Positions 24,681-34,689 of a stretch of DNA of 64,000 nucleotides are shown here, piece by piece. The DNA is from Cordilura impudica (Eukaryota > Arthropoda > Insecta > Diptera > Scathophagidae). Location of the stretch: the NCBI GenBank assembly GCA_963682025.1, contig OY821519.1:144832394-144896393 (forward strand), read 5' to 3'. Position numbers and translations under genes: made by a program. Below the pieces are notes generated by a model. It worked only from the letters and a program-made list of their open reading frames with translations. It made no database searches and was not told the DNA's origin. Every line of letters begins with the position of its first letter. Position 1 is the first letter of the stretch.

Positions 24681-26060
24681 CAGCCTTATTATGAGTGTCG
24701 TTGTCGTATTTCGACAGTTGTCGTAGTCGTTGTCGTCTACATTATTTTTTGGTATCATGTAAAATTTACGACGACATTTTAGTAGTTGATTAAAAATAAC
24801 AGATTGCTTCATAATTCTCACAATTTTATACAATTATGAATAACCCGGTTATAGAAACTGTCAAAAGAAAGCTGTTTTGGCGGTATACAAAACATTAATT
24901 TAATAATTAATTTATAACATTTCTTTTCACAGTTTATAATTAAAAAAAAAACATAAAACCAATAAAGCTAAAAAAAGAAAAACGACGCTTAAAAATCCCA
25001 AATCCACCTTCAACTTTGGAACTGATTTCTTATTTCATCCAATTCAATACGTCTTCTTTCAATTATAATTTCCTCCTGTCGAAGTTTTAAAAGCTTTTTT
25101 CTGTATTCTTGTTTACTTTTTAACTCTTCCTTGTAAAGTTTAAACTTTTCTTCCTTAATTTTGTGGTGCTTGCGTTGGTATCTTTCAACTCCAGCTAAAG
25201 AATCCTTCACTTCTTTGTACAATAATGTTTGTACTTTTAATTGTTCACTGAGAAGATCATTTTTTGTAGCTTTTTTAGTTTGGGTCTTGTTTGTTGTAAT
25301 ATCTGAAGTACGTGCTTCTTCAACATCATTGTTTTTTGTGGGCTTTTTAGTTGAAGTTTTTCTTTTATATATGAGCCAGTTGGTTTCTCATTTAGTTGCG
25401 TTTCATCCATTGAGATATCCCCGTCATTGGGTTCATTTGCTATTTGTTGAATATTACGTTGTAATCCAAAGTCACGACCAGGTACATTTACAATTGTAGA
25501 CATCTGTAACAAATTGGCAGCAGCTTCTTCTGTAGGGGATAATACGTACTGTTTGAAAGAGCCTCCTCCGGTAGCATGACATTCAGCTTTGTTGTGCATT
25601 AATTTTTTTCTTATTTTGAATTTGTAGTCAGCCCAAACCTTCATCCAGCCCTTGCCTGTACGTGCTGGAGGTCCTATAACAGTAAGTTGAGCACCAATTT
25701 TGTTCCACTCCTCTTTTGGGTTGACTCTTTTTAAACCACTACTATATGCTCTTGGTTTGCGTTTGTGATTTATTGGGAAGTGACTAAAATTCTTTGTTAT
25801 ATTTAAATTTTTTGTTTCATAGATACTTACTTATGCTGTAAATCCATTTTCTAATTTTTTTTATGTTTTTTAGTTTGTCGTGAGCAAAACCTTTAACGAC
25901 AATTTTTGTAATATTTGACGTTTAAATACGCCACTCATGGTACCGAAAATTGTAATAGATTTGCTAACAGTGTTGCATTTTGTCGTTTTTCGACAATCAT
26001 AATACCGATTTATAGAAACGCCTTGTTTACGAAACGACAACGACATTCATAATAAGGCTG
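24681..26060. mobile_element. Harbinger-like element carrying only a Myb/SANT-type gene
   Basis: A 1380-bp unit with inverted ends: CAGCCTTATTATGAGTGTCG on the left, and CAGCCTTATTATGAATGTCG on the complement at the right, identity continuing to about 27 bp (TTGTCGT). It is flanked by ATT (24678-24680, 26061-26063). A 3-bp duplication plus a Myb/SANT-like ORF is the plan of PIF/Harbinger elements, which normally also carry a DDE transposase. None is present, so mobility would need a transposase in trans. ATT is not the usual TWA duplication, so the superfamily call is tentative. Confidence 0.65.
25010..25847 (-). pseudogene. Zeste/Myb-SANT-like DNA-binding protein, one frameshift
   Basis: A DNA-binding accessory protein is inferred. 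On the minus strand, an ATG at 25847 opens MDLQH. A 47-bp intron is likely (25830-25784, donor GTAAGTATCT, acceptor ATTTTAG), because joining the exons gives a continuous frame into KRVNPKEEWNKIGAQL, PPARTGKGWMKVWADYKFKI and CHATGGGSFKQYVLSPTEEA. That W...W...K...TGGG...L(S/T)P-E pattern is the Myb/SANT-like domain of Zeste-type regulators and of Harbinger second ORFs. After about residue 155 a one-base shift near 25350-25370 (an A-rich run) is needed to continue in the frame of the Lys/Glu-rich coiled coil that starts near DSLAGVERYQRKHHK and ends IELDEIRNQFQS at 25013. Restoring the frame is an inference. Read without the shift, the protein ends at 25237. Expected length is about 263 aa. Confidence 0.6.
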
Positions 26061-26284
26061 ATTTACTATAAAATTTATATATTAAAAGAATTTATGAATA
26101 AACTTTGCATTTAAGATTTTTTTCAATATTTTTCTTCTCTCAAACCTATATAACTAGAGTTCTAATTAACGTAGGCTGTTGACATAGGTCTAGGAACACT
26201 CAGTGGATCAAGCTCCTTCTTTTGAGCTATTAACTGCTTAAATTCGTTGGGTTTGTGGAAAGTTATGCGTGGAGAATCAACTTT

Positions 26285-26370
26285 ACTTTTACTGTACGTT
26301 AACTTATCTTGGCATATTTTGGCATTACTGTACGTTGACTTCTCTTGGCAAATTTTGGTATTATATTATA
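26285..26370 (+). repeat. 40-bp direct duplication
   Basis: The phrase ACTGTACGTT(A/G)ACTT(A/C)TCTTGGCA(T/A)ATTTTGG occurs twice in tandem within the TA-flanked element. Confidence 0.7.
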
Positions 26371-26730
26371 AAAATTAATGTAATATAATATAATGTTGCA
26401 GAGCAGCAGGGGTCCTCTAGTAAAATTTAAAAACACTTGTTTCATTGTAAAGAGTTGTGAATAATAAGTATACAACAGTAGCAGTAGTTGCGATTCTTTC
26501 ACTGATCTTCAAAAATAGAAAGTTTTTTGGGTGCAACTCAAAATATTTCTTTTTGGTGATTCTAAAGAAGCTACTCTTATAACACAATCAGGGTTACAAC
26601 TGTATTTTGTTTTACGAAAGGCTAGAAAAACCGATGTAAGATTTTTACAGACCACTGTGTATCGTTTTCTTACAAAAAGTGAAAATTGAAAAATTTTGAA
26701 TTGACTCACTTTACGTACAGGTGCGATATA

Positions 26731-27149
26731 CATACATATGTACATATCTACATGTTTATGAAGAACACCAATCTTTTTACGCAGACGCAAAATACATTCT
26801 CCAGAATGCCAAATGTCGATTGACACATAATTGTGTAAAAATTGTGTAAAAAACTTTGTATGGAGATGCCAAATTACGGAAAAAAATTAATACTTTGTGA
26901 CAAAAAATGTGAATTGACATCAAAATAAGTTCAATAACACTAGCCAACAATGTTTTGGACTGGAGCAACCATATATCATTCCTAGAGTAATTTGGTGGGC
27001 TGAATTCGAATCTGTAATTAGGTTTTCGCTATCACGTCAGGTTTTGGAGATACAAAAAAAAAATGTTTTTGTTCGTTTTTCACAATAAAAAACCATTAGT
27101 TTATTTAAAAATCAATGAATTTTCTGAAGTGAATGGCGTTACTTTAACG
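26731..27149. other. Unassigned stretch
   Basis: No supported feature. Homopolymer A at 27053-27063 and a scatter of TGTGTAAAAA words only. Confidence 0.5.
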
Positions 27150-28400
27150 TCGTTTGTATTTTGTTGCTTCGGTTTCACGCATTAGAATCCAGCAATAGTC
27201 TTCCAGCATGCTTTTGTCCCAAAATCCTTGATAATTTCTTTAAATTTTCATTAAATCTTTATGGAAAAAATCTAAATGCGAATGAAGAAAATGCATTTTG
27301 AATGACATTCGTGCAACTATTGCAACAATTTGCATGTAATTTTCACTCTTATTGTTTCCAAGAAAACTGTCCACGATGCTCTTGAAAGATTTCCAGATTG
27401 CATATTCTTTCTCCAAACTCGGATTAAGATAGGAATTTAGACCAGAAAGAAGAAACCAAGTCTAACTGTAAGTCTAAGTAATCACAAATATTTGTATTAG
27501 AAACCTAAGTTAGGATTTCCCCTGTGTTTTGTTTTTGAAAATTAAATAAAGAAATTGCCTCGTGAAAGGATAATGATATATTCTTGCTTTAACACCTTTT
27601 TATGGATGTTGACGATGGCTGAATAAGCACCTGAGGTAGGTATTTGGAGTGAAGTTGCGCGCGTTTAGGGATAAATTGTAAAAGTTTTTCAGGCACAATT
27701 TATCAAGGCGAATTATTCGAAATAATATTATGGGAGGGAGCCTGAGGGTTTACAACATCTAAACCCAATCATTGTGATTTGACTAAAGATTCAGCCCCAC
27801 AATTTTACGATTTTACAGTATGACTGTATTAGCATGTAACTCTTGCAATGGACATTCGCCCAAGCCCGACGAGCCATAGCACGCGCTGAAAATCGTTAGT
27901 TACCAGTGTGGCAGGGGTTTATATGCTGACATTACTTGTTCAATGTTTCCACTGCTGCATGCGTGGAACTAGTAATTCTGCGTCTTACTTCGTTAAATGT
28001 AAATCCCGAATTATATCATTCAGCTCAGCTTGAATCATTAAATGGCGTTTATCATCAGCCTCATACAAACTACCACTGCTGGTGAAAGATGTTTCGGACT
28101 CACTACTCGTAGTACTGGGAATGACTGGTAATGGATCATTTTGTGGACGTCGAAGTGGCTTTGGAAACCGATCGGACATTCGCGTAAGTAATATTTTTTC
28201 GATTTTTCATATTCAATCCAGCAACTTTTATTAAACAGATATAACAATCGGTGTGGTTATTTGACTCTCTCCAAAGTACTGGAATTGAAAAATCGAAAAT
28301 AAAATCTTTTTGCCATCCTGCAACTATTGCAAAACATTGGCGGTATCCACGGTTTGTCCAAGTTTCTGACAGCAAAAGAAGAATAATGTAAATATGCATA
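27150..28400 (-). pseudogene. Wreck of a multicopy insect gene of unknown function
   Basis: Minus-strand pieces in order resemble an uncharacterised protein family that I recall as multicopy in many arthropods. They are: PVLWRESNNHTDCYICLIKV and NITYANVRSVSK (about 28290-28175); after a frameshift PLRRPQNDPLPVIP and HLMIQAELNDIIRDLHLTK (about 28157-27988); after a stop DAELLVPRMQQW; then, after a gap of about 500 bp, YAIWKSFKSIVDSFLGNN (about 27404-27350), HFLHSHLDFF and WDKSMLEDYCWIL (to about 27190). Cys and Trp/His motifs survive but there are several stops, shifts and a large internal loss. The function is unknown. Multicopy behaviour suggests a mobile-element passenger. No element boundaries were found around it. 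Confidence 0.5.
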
Positions 28401-28709
28401 TTTTAATGATTCTCATATTGCACATCCTTTTTTTCCAACCAAATATTCACCAAACACAAAGCAAAAATAGCTTGAATCAGTAACACACGATCTCCCTAAT
28501 ATGCTTAAACGCTACTATTATGAAAATTTAGAATGAATGTGGGCTTCTGTCAAATTAATAATAATTGAAATTGTAGTGTCAGTATTGACTATTTTACAGT
28601 ATTGCCAGCATGCAGCAGCGCACCCAGATTACTTAAAAACATGCTTCGTTTCTGCAGTCAATTTTTTTTAATAGAAAGTAAGCATTAAACAAATTTCATT
28701 TGCATTATT

Positions 28710-29178
28710 ATAAAAAGTTCATATCGGATGCGATATTTATATGGGGGCTATGAATAAAAACTTTCAGACTGGGTTTTTTTGAGATACCTGATTAATGGAT
28801 ATAATGAACAGACTTATCCCAAATTTGACCGACATGTATATGATAACTTGGGTCATAGGAAAATTTAAGTCGATCGCATAGTGGTTATTTGTATGGCGAG
28901 TGGGTCTGAACATGCACCGCTTCACCAATTTCAATAGGATTCATCCTGTGGACGATACGCTAAATTTTATCAAAATATGTTCATATTTTCGACCTGTAGT
29001 TGGATTACTAGGTTTACATGGACACACAGACGGCCGGATGGACATCGCAAAATCGACTAAGAAAGTGATACTGACTCAACCAGAAAAGATGGGACTAGTT
29101 CAATTTTTTTTGGAAGTTACAAACATCAGCACAAAGTCATTATGCCGTAACCACATAGTGGTATAGGGTATAAATATA
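28710..29178 (-). repeat. HINE-B copy, diverged
   Basis: Runs from AAAAGTTCATATCGGATGC to CACATAGTGGTATAGGGTAT, with ACATGGACACACAGACGG in the middle. It is the minus-orientation equivalent of the 61186-61973 copy but lacks the terminal hairpin. The 28900-29166 ORF is part of the repeat and not a gene. Confidence 0.6.
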
Positions 29179-29410
29179 TATAAAACTTTGTAGTAATCAA
29201 GTAATCATACTTGTAAAAGGAAAATGAAGAGAAAATCTGGGAGAAGTCTAAAATTTTAGCCGAATAAAGTTCCAATTTTGAAAGGTTCAAATAGAATTTG
29301 ATTTCCTATTGCACTCGATTGATCATCACAGTTTGTCAAACTAAATTTATATTAAATTTTGCTTATATATACAAAATAAATTTAATTAAACTTAAAAATA
29401 TTACTTATTA

Positions 29411-29772
29411 CTTGCAGATTCCAGAGCCCGAAATTCGAGTGCAATTTCTAGGCAGCTTTATTTTCCAACTTAGCCAATTCACAAGCAAACTCATTTGTGG
29501 TTTTTTATTATTGTGAGTGAAGATAAACTCATTAACAAACAAATTAACAAATTTAACAAAAAACACGCATAGCATATGTATAATTTTATGTATGTGTTAG
29601 TAGCAACATTAAAAGCAATTTAGTCAAAAAAAAAAAGGAAAAAAAATGTAAAAACCTGTAAGTCTGCAAAACGGTTCAAAAGAAATACCTTTAAAATAAT
29701 ATACGTTTGGTCAAAATCGGGATAAAACGGTAGAACAAAGCATCGGTCACAAGAAATCGCCTAGCCTATTTA
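29411..29772 (-). mobile_element. Helitron-like 3' end, copy A
   Basis: On the minus strand it starts AGGCTAGGCGATTTCTTGTG, as in copies B (42690) and C (58695), and ends with the hairpin word GCACTCGAATTTCGGGCTC followed by GGAATCTGCAAG. Copies B and C end in CTAG, so this copy has CAAG there. The hairpin is mispaired compared with copy C. Non-coding. Confidence 0.55.
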
Positions 29773-30090
29773 TACATAGATTTTTAATGTAATTAAGATT
29801 AAATATAATTTCTAATAAAGAATATAAAATTATAATGCTATATATTTAAAGCTATAGCAACTAGGCCTTAAGCTAACATGGTTGTGTAAATAAATGCATA
29901 TCTATGTATATGTTAAGACGTGAAGGTAAATTTTTAGTTCCATTTTTAAGCAATATGCGGCCACGGAGAAGTGTAAAATATGTCAATTTTCATTGTTATA
30001 GTTCATATGGAGGAGAAGCTGAGAATGATAAAATTTATTTAAATGGTGCGTGGTAAAGTAGAAGAAAGCATATATTTCAAAAATTCATAA
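29773..30090. other. Unassigned stretch
   Basis: AT-rich and without supported features. Confidence 0.5.
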
Positions 30091-30105
30091 CTGAACTGTA
30101 TTCTT

Positions 30106-30146
30106 AATCGGACCGGTTTCTGGCATTTCAGCCTTCATCAGCGATT
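30106..30146 (-). ncRNA. Hammerhead-ribozyme-like motif 1
   Basis: On the minus strand: stem I AATCG, core CTGATGA, stem II GGC-TGAAAT-GCC (bounded by an A on each side), core GAA, palindromic stem III ACCGGT, cleavage-site C, then stem I return CGATT. All five stem I pairs are Watson-Crick. The short palindromic stem III is the type I form known from Penelope-like elements and retrozymes. No Penelope coding sequence is adjacent. Confidence 0.6.
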
Positions 30147-30204
30147 TATTGAACATTGTGATAATTGTTATGTTTTAATTGAATAGATTGTTTCTATATG
30201 AACA

Positions 30205-30345
30205 TTTTTTTTTTTTTTCTACTTAGGGCGGCCGTGAGGTTTTGAACCATGAACCTTCACATACACTCGTACTTGCACTTTTTGGTCAGCGCTTTAACAC
30301 ACTCACCTAAAGTCAGGCCTACGAGCAGCGTGGTTAGTTTCAGTT
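30205..30345 (-). mobile_element. SINE-like unit with A-tail
   Basis: On the minus strand a box-B-like word GGTTCAAAACC lies about 50 nt after a box-A-like TAGGTGAGTGTG, and the unit ends with a run of about 13 A (30207-30220 on plus, as T). This is the layout of a tRNA-derived SINE. Box A deviates at its fourth base, and no second copy or TSD is visible here, so this is a candidate only. Confidence 0.4.
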
Positions 30346-30579
30346 TTCGTACCATACAGCTTTACTTTGTATTAATTTCAGAAGATACAACTCTGTCCAA
30401 ACAAACAATCGTTATTTTTGAATTTTGAATATTTTTTGCATTTATACTTCTAATTTCCACTATTCTCAGTTTTCGTAAGAGTTGTCATATGTGATGTATT
30501 TATGTTTAAGTCTTAGAAATATATTAAATTAAATAAAATAAAATATTTATAATAATTCATTGCAACCTGTTAATGCGAA

Positions 30580-30770
30580 TGATTTAAATTATATATCAGA
30601 CGCTCTGTGTTGAATTGTGAATTGCTAAAATTGATTAACATACCTTTATGCTCATTTAAATATTCATAAATTTTTTTGTGTATATAGATTAAAAAAACAT
30701 TTGAAGACAAAAATTGAATAAAAAAATAAATAGGCTGTGCCGAATTTTTGATACCCTCCACGCAATATTA
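30580..30770. repeat. Fragments of Helitron-like and HINE-A ends
   Basis: 30605-30665 (GTGAATTGCTAAAATTGATTAACATACCTTTA) resembles the segment just before the Helitron 3' end at 43695-43735. It is followed at 30732 by GGCTGTGCCGAATTTTTGATACCCTCCACG, a lone HINE-A 3' end. Neither is complete. Confidence 0.5.
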
Positions 30771-31073
30771 GGTACGGCTACCACTTTGAAACTGTTGCCG
30801 GTACTGAAACATTAAATCCGTATATTAAATTTAATTTGAAATTAATTGATTTTCTTGTTGGCCAATTTCTATTATAAAAATTAATGATGCTTAAAAAGAA
30901 TTAATTACTATTTGAAAAATTTCATTATTTTTTTGAGTAGAAACCCCTAAGTGCAGCATAGAACGTCAATGAAATTCATTATTTAACACAGCCGGCATCA
31001 TAATAGTACCCAAAGTTTGATCCCTATAAGCCTGTTTTGAGACTTTAGAAGTCATACCATAATTAAAAACAAA

Positions 31074-34070
31074 AACAAGTAAGAGTGTTAAATTCGGCTA
31101 TGCCGAATCTTTGATACCCTCCATCTGGGTTTGAGTATTGATAATAAATGTAAACAAAATATTGGAAAAAGTAAACAATTTGTTAAACTTAATACCAAAT
31201 TATTTCAGCAAATTCTTTGGGTTGGTTTTCGTCTTTCTTATTATTTCGGATTTATTTCGGTGTTTGCTTTTTGGTCATCGTGGTTGCTGATCGCCATGCA
31301 TTTAGGTTATATACCTATATGCATGCGTTTCCGGTTATATGACATAACTTCTCGTTTAATTTAGTTTTTGCTAATTAAATAGTTCGTCCTAACCTCCATT
31401 GCAAAGGTAATGGTTGTGTAGGGTGGCTGTATGCATTAAATCGTGCTAATTGGATATTGCTGTATAGTTTCTTTTAACTGGTTATATATTTCTTCATTGG
31501 CCATACAGGTCAGATGGAGTAACAAACTAATAAACAAAAAAAAAGCACTCTCAACTTTTTTATCAAAATATTGCCATATTTGGAAAACATAGAGAATAAA
31601 TTTATAATAACAAATATTTAAATTAGGGATGCCAAACGCCAAAAACCAAAAGTCCTAAACATTTTAAATAAAATAATTTGTTATCTTTATTTTCTGAAAA
31701 ACTTCAAATTTTCATCCAAAAAAAATTGTGAAAAATATTATATGTATAAATAACATTCTCATCAAATTGCGTTTAGTTATGTAACAATTTTTATGTTAGC
31801 AATTCTTAAATATCATTTGAGGTTTTCTAAAATTCATTGAATTTAAATTAATGTTTTCTGTAGTCCGATTCTGTAAATTTCACCCATCCGACAATCGTAA
31901 AATATATAGACAGCTATTGTTGTTTGCACTAAGGATTAAGTGATTCACTAAGTACATATTTCTTAACGACAGTCGACTAATCTATTTTGCTATTTATTTA
32001 AATTATAAACGAGTGGCATCTCTGTCAAAATAAACGAAAAACACAAAGAAGAATAGAAAAAAACAAATTACTTCGTGTTTGACAGGATGATTTTATGTTT
32101 ATGTTTAATATCTTTATTTTTTTTACCAATATTTCTGTTTATTTATTTGAAAATGAAATAATGAATTGAATATGCTATTTAATTTTTTTATTTATATAAA
32201 AAAGTTTTTTAATAAAAGCAAAATATTTTCACTATTTTATAATTTTTATTTATGTATGACGGACGACATTTCAACCTAAAAATTTAAGTTTTTATCGATT
32301 GAATAAACAACACAAAAATGGTTGTCGTTTAGCTGATTTTAACAATAGCGAATATCGTTTCAAAATTTTAGTGATAATTTTGCAATTTTCCTTTTTTAAC
32401 GATTCGACTATCGTTAAAAGAAGTTACTGAATCGCGGTACTGAAAAGTTATTAATATCTCCTGAATGGCAATATTTTTTTTAAATGTAAACATTTTTTAT
32501 ATGTATGTAAACATATTTGGTGTTTTTTTTTTGGAATTCAATTTGTGTTTAACGAATAAAATTTATATATTAAAGATGCAATTGATGTCTTCTAAATTTA
32601 AAATTATTATTTCCGACGTTTTGATATGATTTTCTGAAATTCAATTAATATTTTCTAATTTATAATTGGAAATTTTAATTCCAATTTTTAAGAATTGATA
32701 TTTTCTTAAATTTGAATGGAAAATTTAAAAAGTGCAATTTTTTATTTATGTGAATAATAATGCTGTAGTAATTATAAACAATTTTTAAAAATTAGATGTA
32801 ATCGCAATCAGATATTTTGTAGGTAAAGCCGAATAATAGTTCCATATACCTAAGTAGAACTGTTTTGAAAGCAAATAACTCATTGATGAACTCGGTAGCT
32901 CTATTTTGTAAAGACAACAAAAAGTTAATATGCCAAACTTATGTTCATATTTGTAAAAGAATAATGAAAATACGCATGAATAAAATACCAGCCCGTATAT
33001 ACTCTTAACATTGTTCTGTATGATATCTAGTTGAAAATATTAACATTCATGTTAAAAAAGAAATAACTATTGCAAAGCTAATTAGAACAAACAAAAATTG
33101 TGGCGCCATCTACTGTGACATAGTCAAGCTGAGCAAAATGAAGTGACACTCTGTTAATGCAAAATAAATGTATTTTCCCCACAACAAAATATTGCAGAAT
33201 TTTATGTAAATGAAATAATATACCGACTTATTTCTAACATGCAGTTGTTATGGATATACATGTATATTATTTATATTATTTAATATGTTTATATAAATTT
33301 ATAAATAAATTTATACATAAAAATTTTTTTTTATATTTACATTGTTTTTTTTTATTAACAACTAGGTATTTTCGCATTATTTGCTTTAGATGTTGGTGAA
33401 TTTTTACTCCCATTATATTAACTCGTAGTGTCTGCTTGTCGAACAAATTTTGGATCGATTTTAACCACTTTCCCGTGCCCCAATCGATCTGACAGAAATG
33501 ATCTAACAAATTTTTTTAGTGATGCCAAAACAATGGAAACTTTTAAATTTTTCTAGCAGAGTTGATAAAAATATGTACAAAGGGTTGTTTTTATTATCTT
33601 ATTACCACAACGACCACAAAAACAACAAGTCCAGTTATGACAACAGTGCAACATTTAGAATAACAACAAGAACAATATAGAAACATCATGTTTTCATTTT
33701 TTTTTAATTTTTCAGAGATTACCCTAGCTTTCCTATTGAGGGCGTGATTGTGACAAGAATAACATAGAAAATTGTATTTTTACAAGACTTTTTTAGTACT
33801 TCATTCAAATCTCGGGCCCTAATCGACCTAATCGACGATTTTAAACAGCAAACTTCTCAGGATGACAGTGAAACATTTTTTATGTCAACCAGCACCGTAG
33901 CTGCCCGATTGATTAAACAGACGGACAGACGGACATCGCTACATCAACTCCGGTTGTTATAAGGATCACAAATATATATATTTTATGGGGTCCAAAATTT
34001 TTTTTCTAATTATTACAAACGGAATGACAAACTTATATATACCCTCTGCACACTAGAGTGGAGGGTATAA
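31074..34070 (-). mobile_element. HINE-A copy 2 (uninterrupted)
   Basis: Same termini and order as copy 1 (AACAAGTAAGAGTG, hairpin ATTCGGC-TAT-GCCGAAT, GATACCCTCCA at low coordinates; GGAGGGTATA at 34061-34069). About 3.0 kb and free of the three insertions of copy 1, so it supplies the empty sites. Part of the segment before the GACGG block (about 33715-33915) is shortened. Non-coding. Confidence 0.75.
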
Positions 34071-34125
34071 TAATATTTCCTAGAATTTGCACTCGAATTA
34101 CGAGTGCTGGGCTATACTATTATGT
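34071..34125 (+). repeat. Helitron-like hairpin fragment
   Basis: GCACTCG-AATTA-CGAGTGC (34089-34107) following CCTAGAATTT matches the terminal hairpin zone of the Helitron-like copies, but the expected CTAG end is not present. Confidence 0.4.
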
Positions 34126-34199
34126 TTAAATACTTATTTATATGTACTGTTTTGAATGTTTTATTTTATTTTGTTTTATGTTTAAAATAACAAATTTTT

Positions 34200-34449
34200 T
34201 TGGTAATATGTGTATTCATTAATTGAAGGATTTGCATCAAAATACGGTAAACTTAATAATATCTTTAATGGATTTATACGAAGAAGAGGATAGGGATTGA
34301 ATGTGGTCGGAGTTACCAAAGATGTCTGTCCGTTCTGTTACATACACTAGTAACAGTTCCACTTACTAAATGTCCGTGTGTGAGTTTCGTATGTCCAAGT
34401 CGAAGTCTTAAGAACGTAATTAGGTCAAGTCATTTTATATTTTCATTTG
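34200..34449 (-). pseudogene. I-clade retrotransposon, C-terminal zinc-knuckle piece
   Basis: The minus-strand frame continuing across the hAT insertion reads LDLITFLRLRLGHTKLTHGHL and then a V-C-N-R-T-D stretch. The RLR(L/I)GHT(x)LTHG motif followed by a Cys/His knuckle is typical of the C-terminus of I-type non-LTR ORF2. Stops follow. It is the other half of the element at 39383-41530. The two halves meet precisely at the 8-bp TSD of the hAT element. Confidence 0.6.
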
Positions 34450-34474
34450 ATTTAAACCAGGGCTCCCCATTACT

Positions 34475-34560
34475 CGAGCTTCGAGCTACACGAGCTACTC
34501 GAGCTGCTCGAGTAGTTGATGAGCTACTCGAGCTCAACGAGTAGCTCGAGTAGTAAAAAT
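34475..34560. repeat. CTCGAG-rich terminal array, left
   Basis: A cluster of ACTCGAG, GAGCTACTCGAG and CTCGAGTAG words, mirrored at 39268-39358. Palindromic 6-bp cores repeat every 6-18 bp. They are probably terminal transposase-binding sites of the hAT element. Confidence 0.7.
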
Positions 34561-34689
34561 TAGCATTTTTCATGTTTGAAAGCATATAAAAAGTTAAATA
34601 TTGGTATTTAGTATAACAAATGTATACTTTTTAGAATCGTACAGATACCAAGAATATCACTATTAAATTTCACTTGAATAGGAGTGTCG

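Larger units (their letters stand above)
24601..26728. mobile_element. TA-flanked DNA element interrupted by a Harbinger-like element
   Basis: The ends are inverted over about 40 bp: left TATCGCACATGTACC...TAAAGTGAGTCAACTC, right (complement) TATCGCACCTGTACG...TAAAGTGAGTCAATTC. TA flanks both sides (24599-24600, 26729-26730), which suggests a Tc1/mariner-superfamily or similar TA-inserting element. Without the nested 24681-26060 element it is about 745 bp. No transposase motif is recognised in the remainder. The minus-strand ORF at 26509-26826 shows no known domain. Confidence 0.65.

Noticed and set aside
28051..28057. TCATCAG at 28051 as a fourth minus-strand hammerhead
   Set aside because: No GAA-palindrome-return strand follows, and flanks do not pair.
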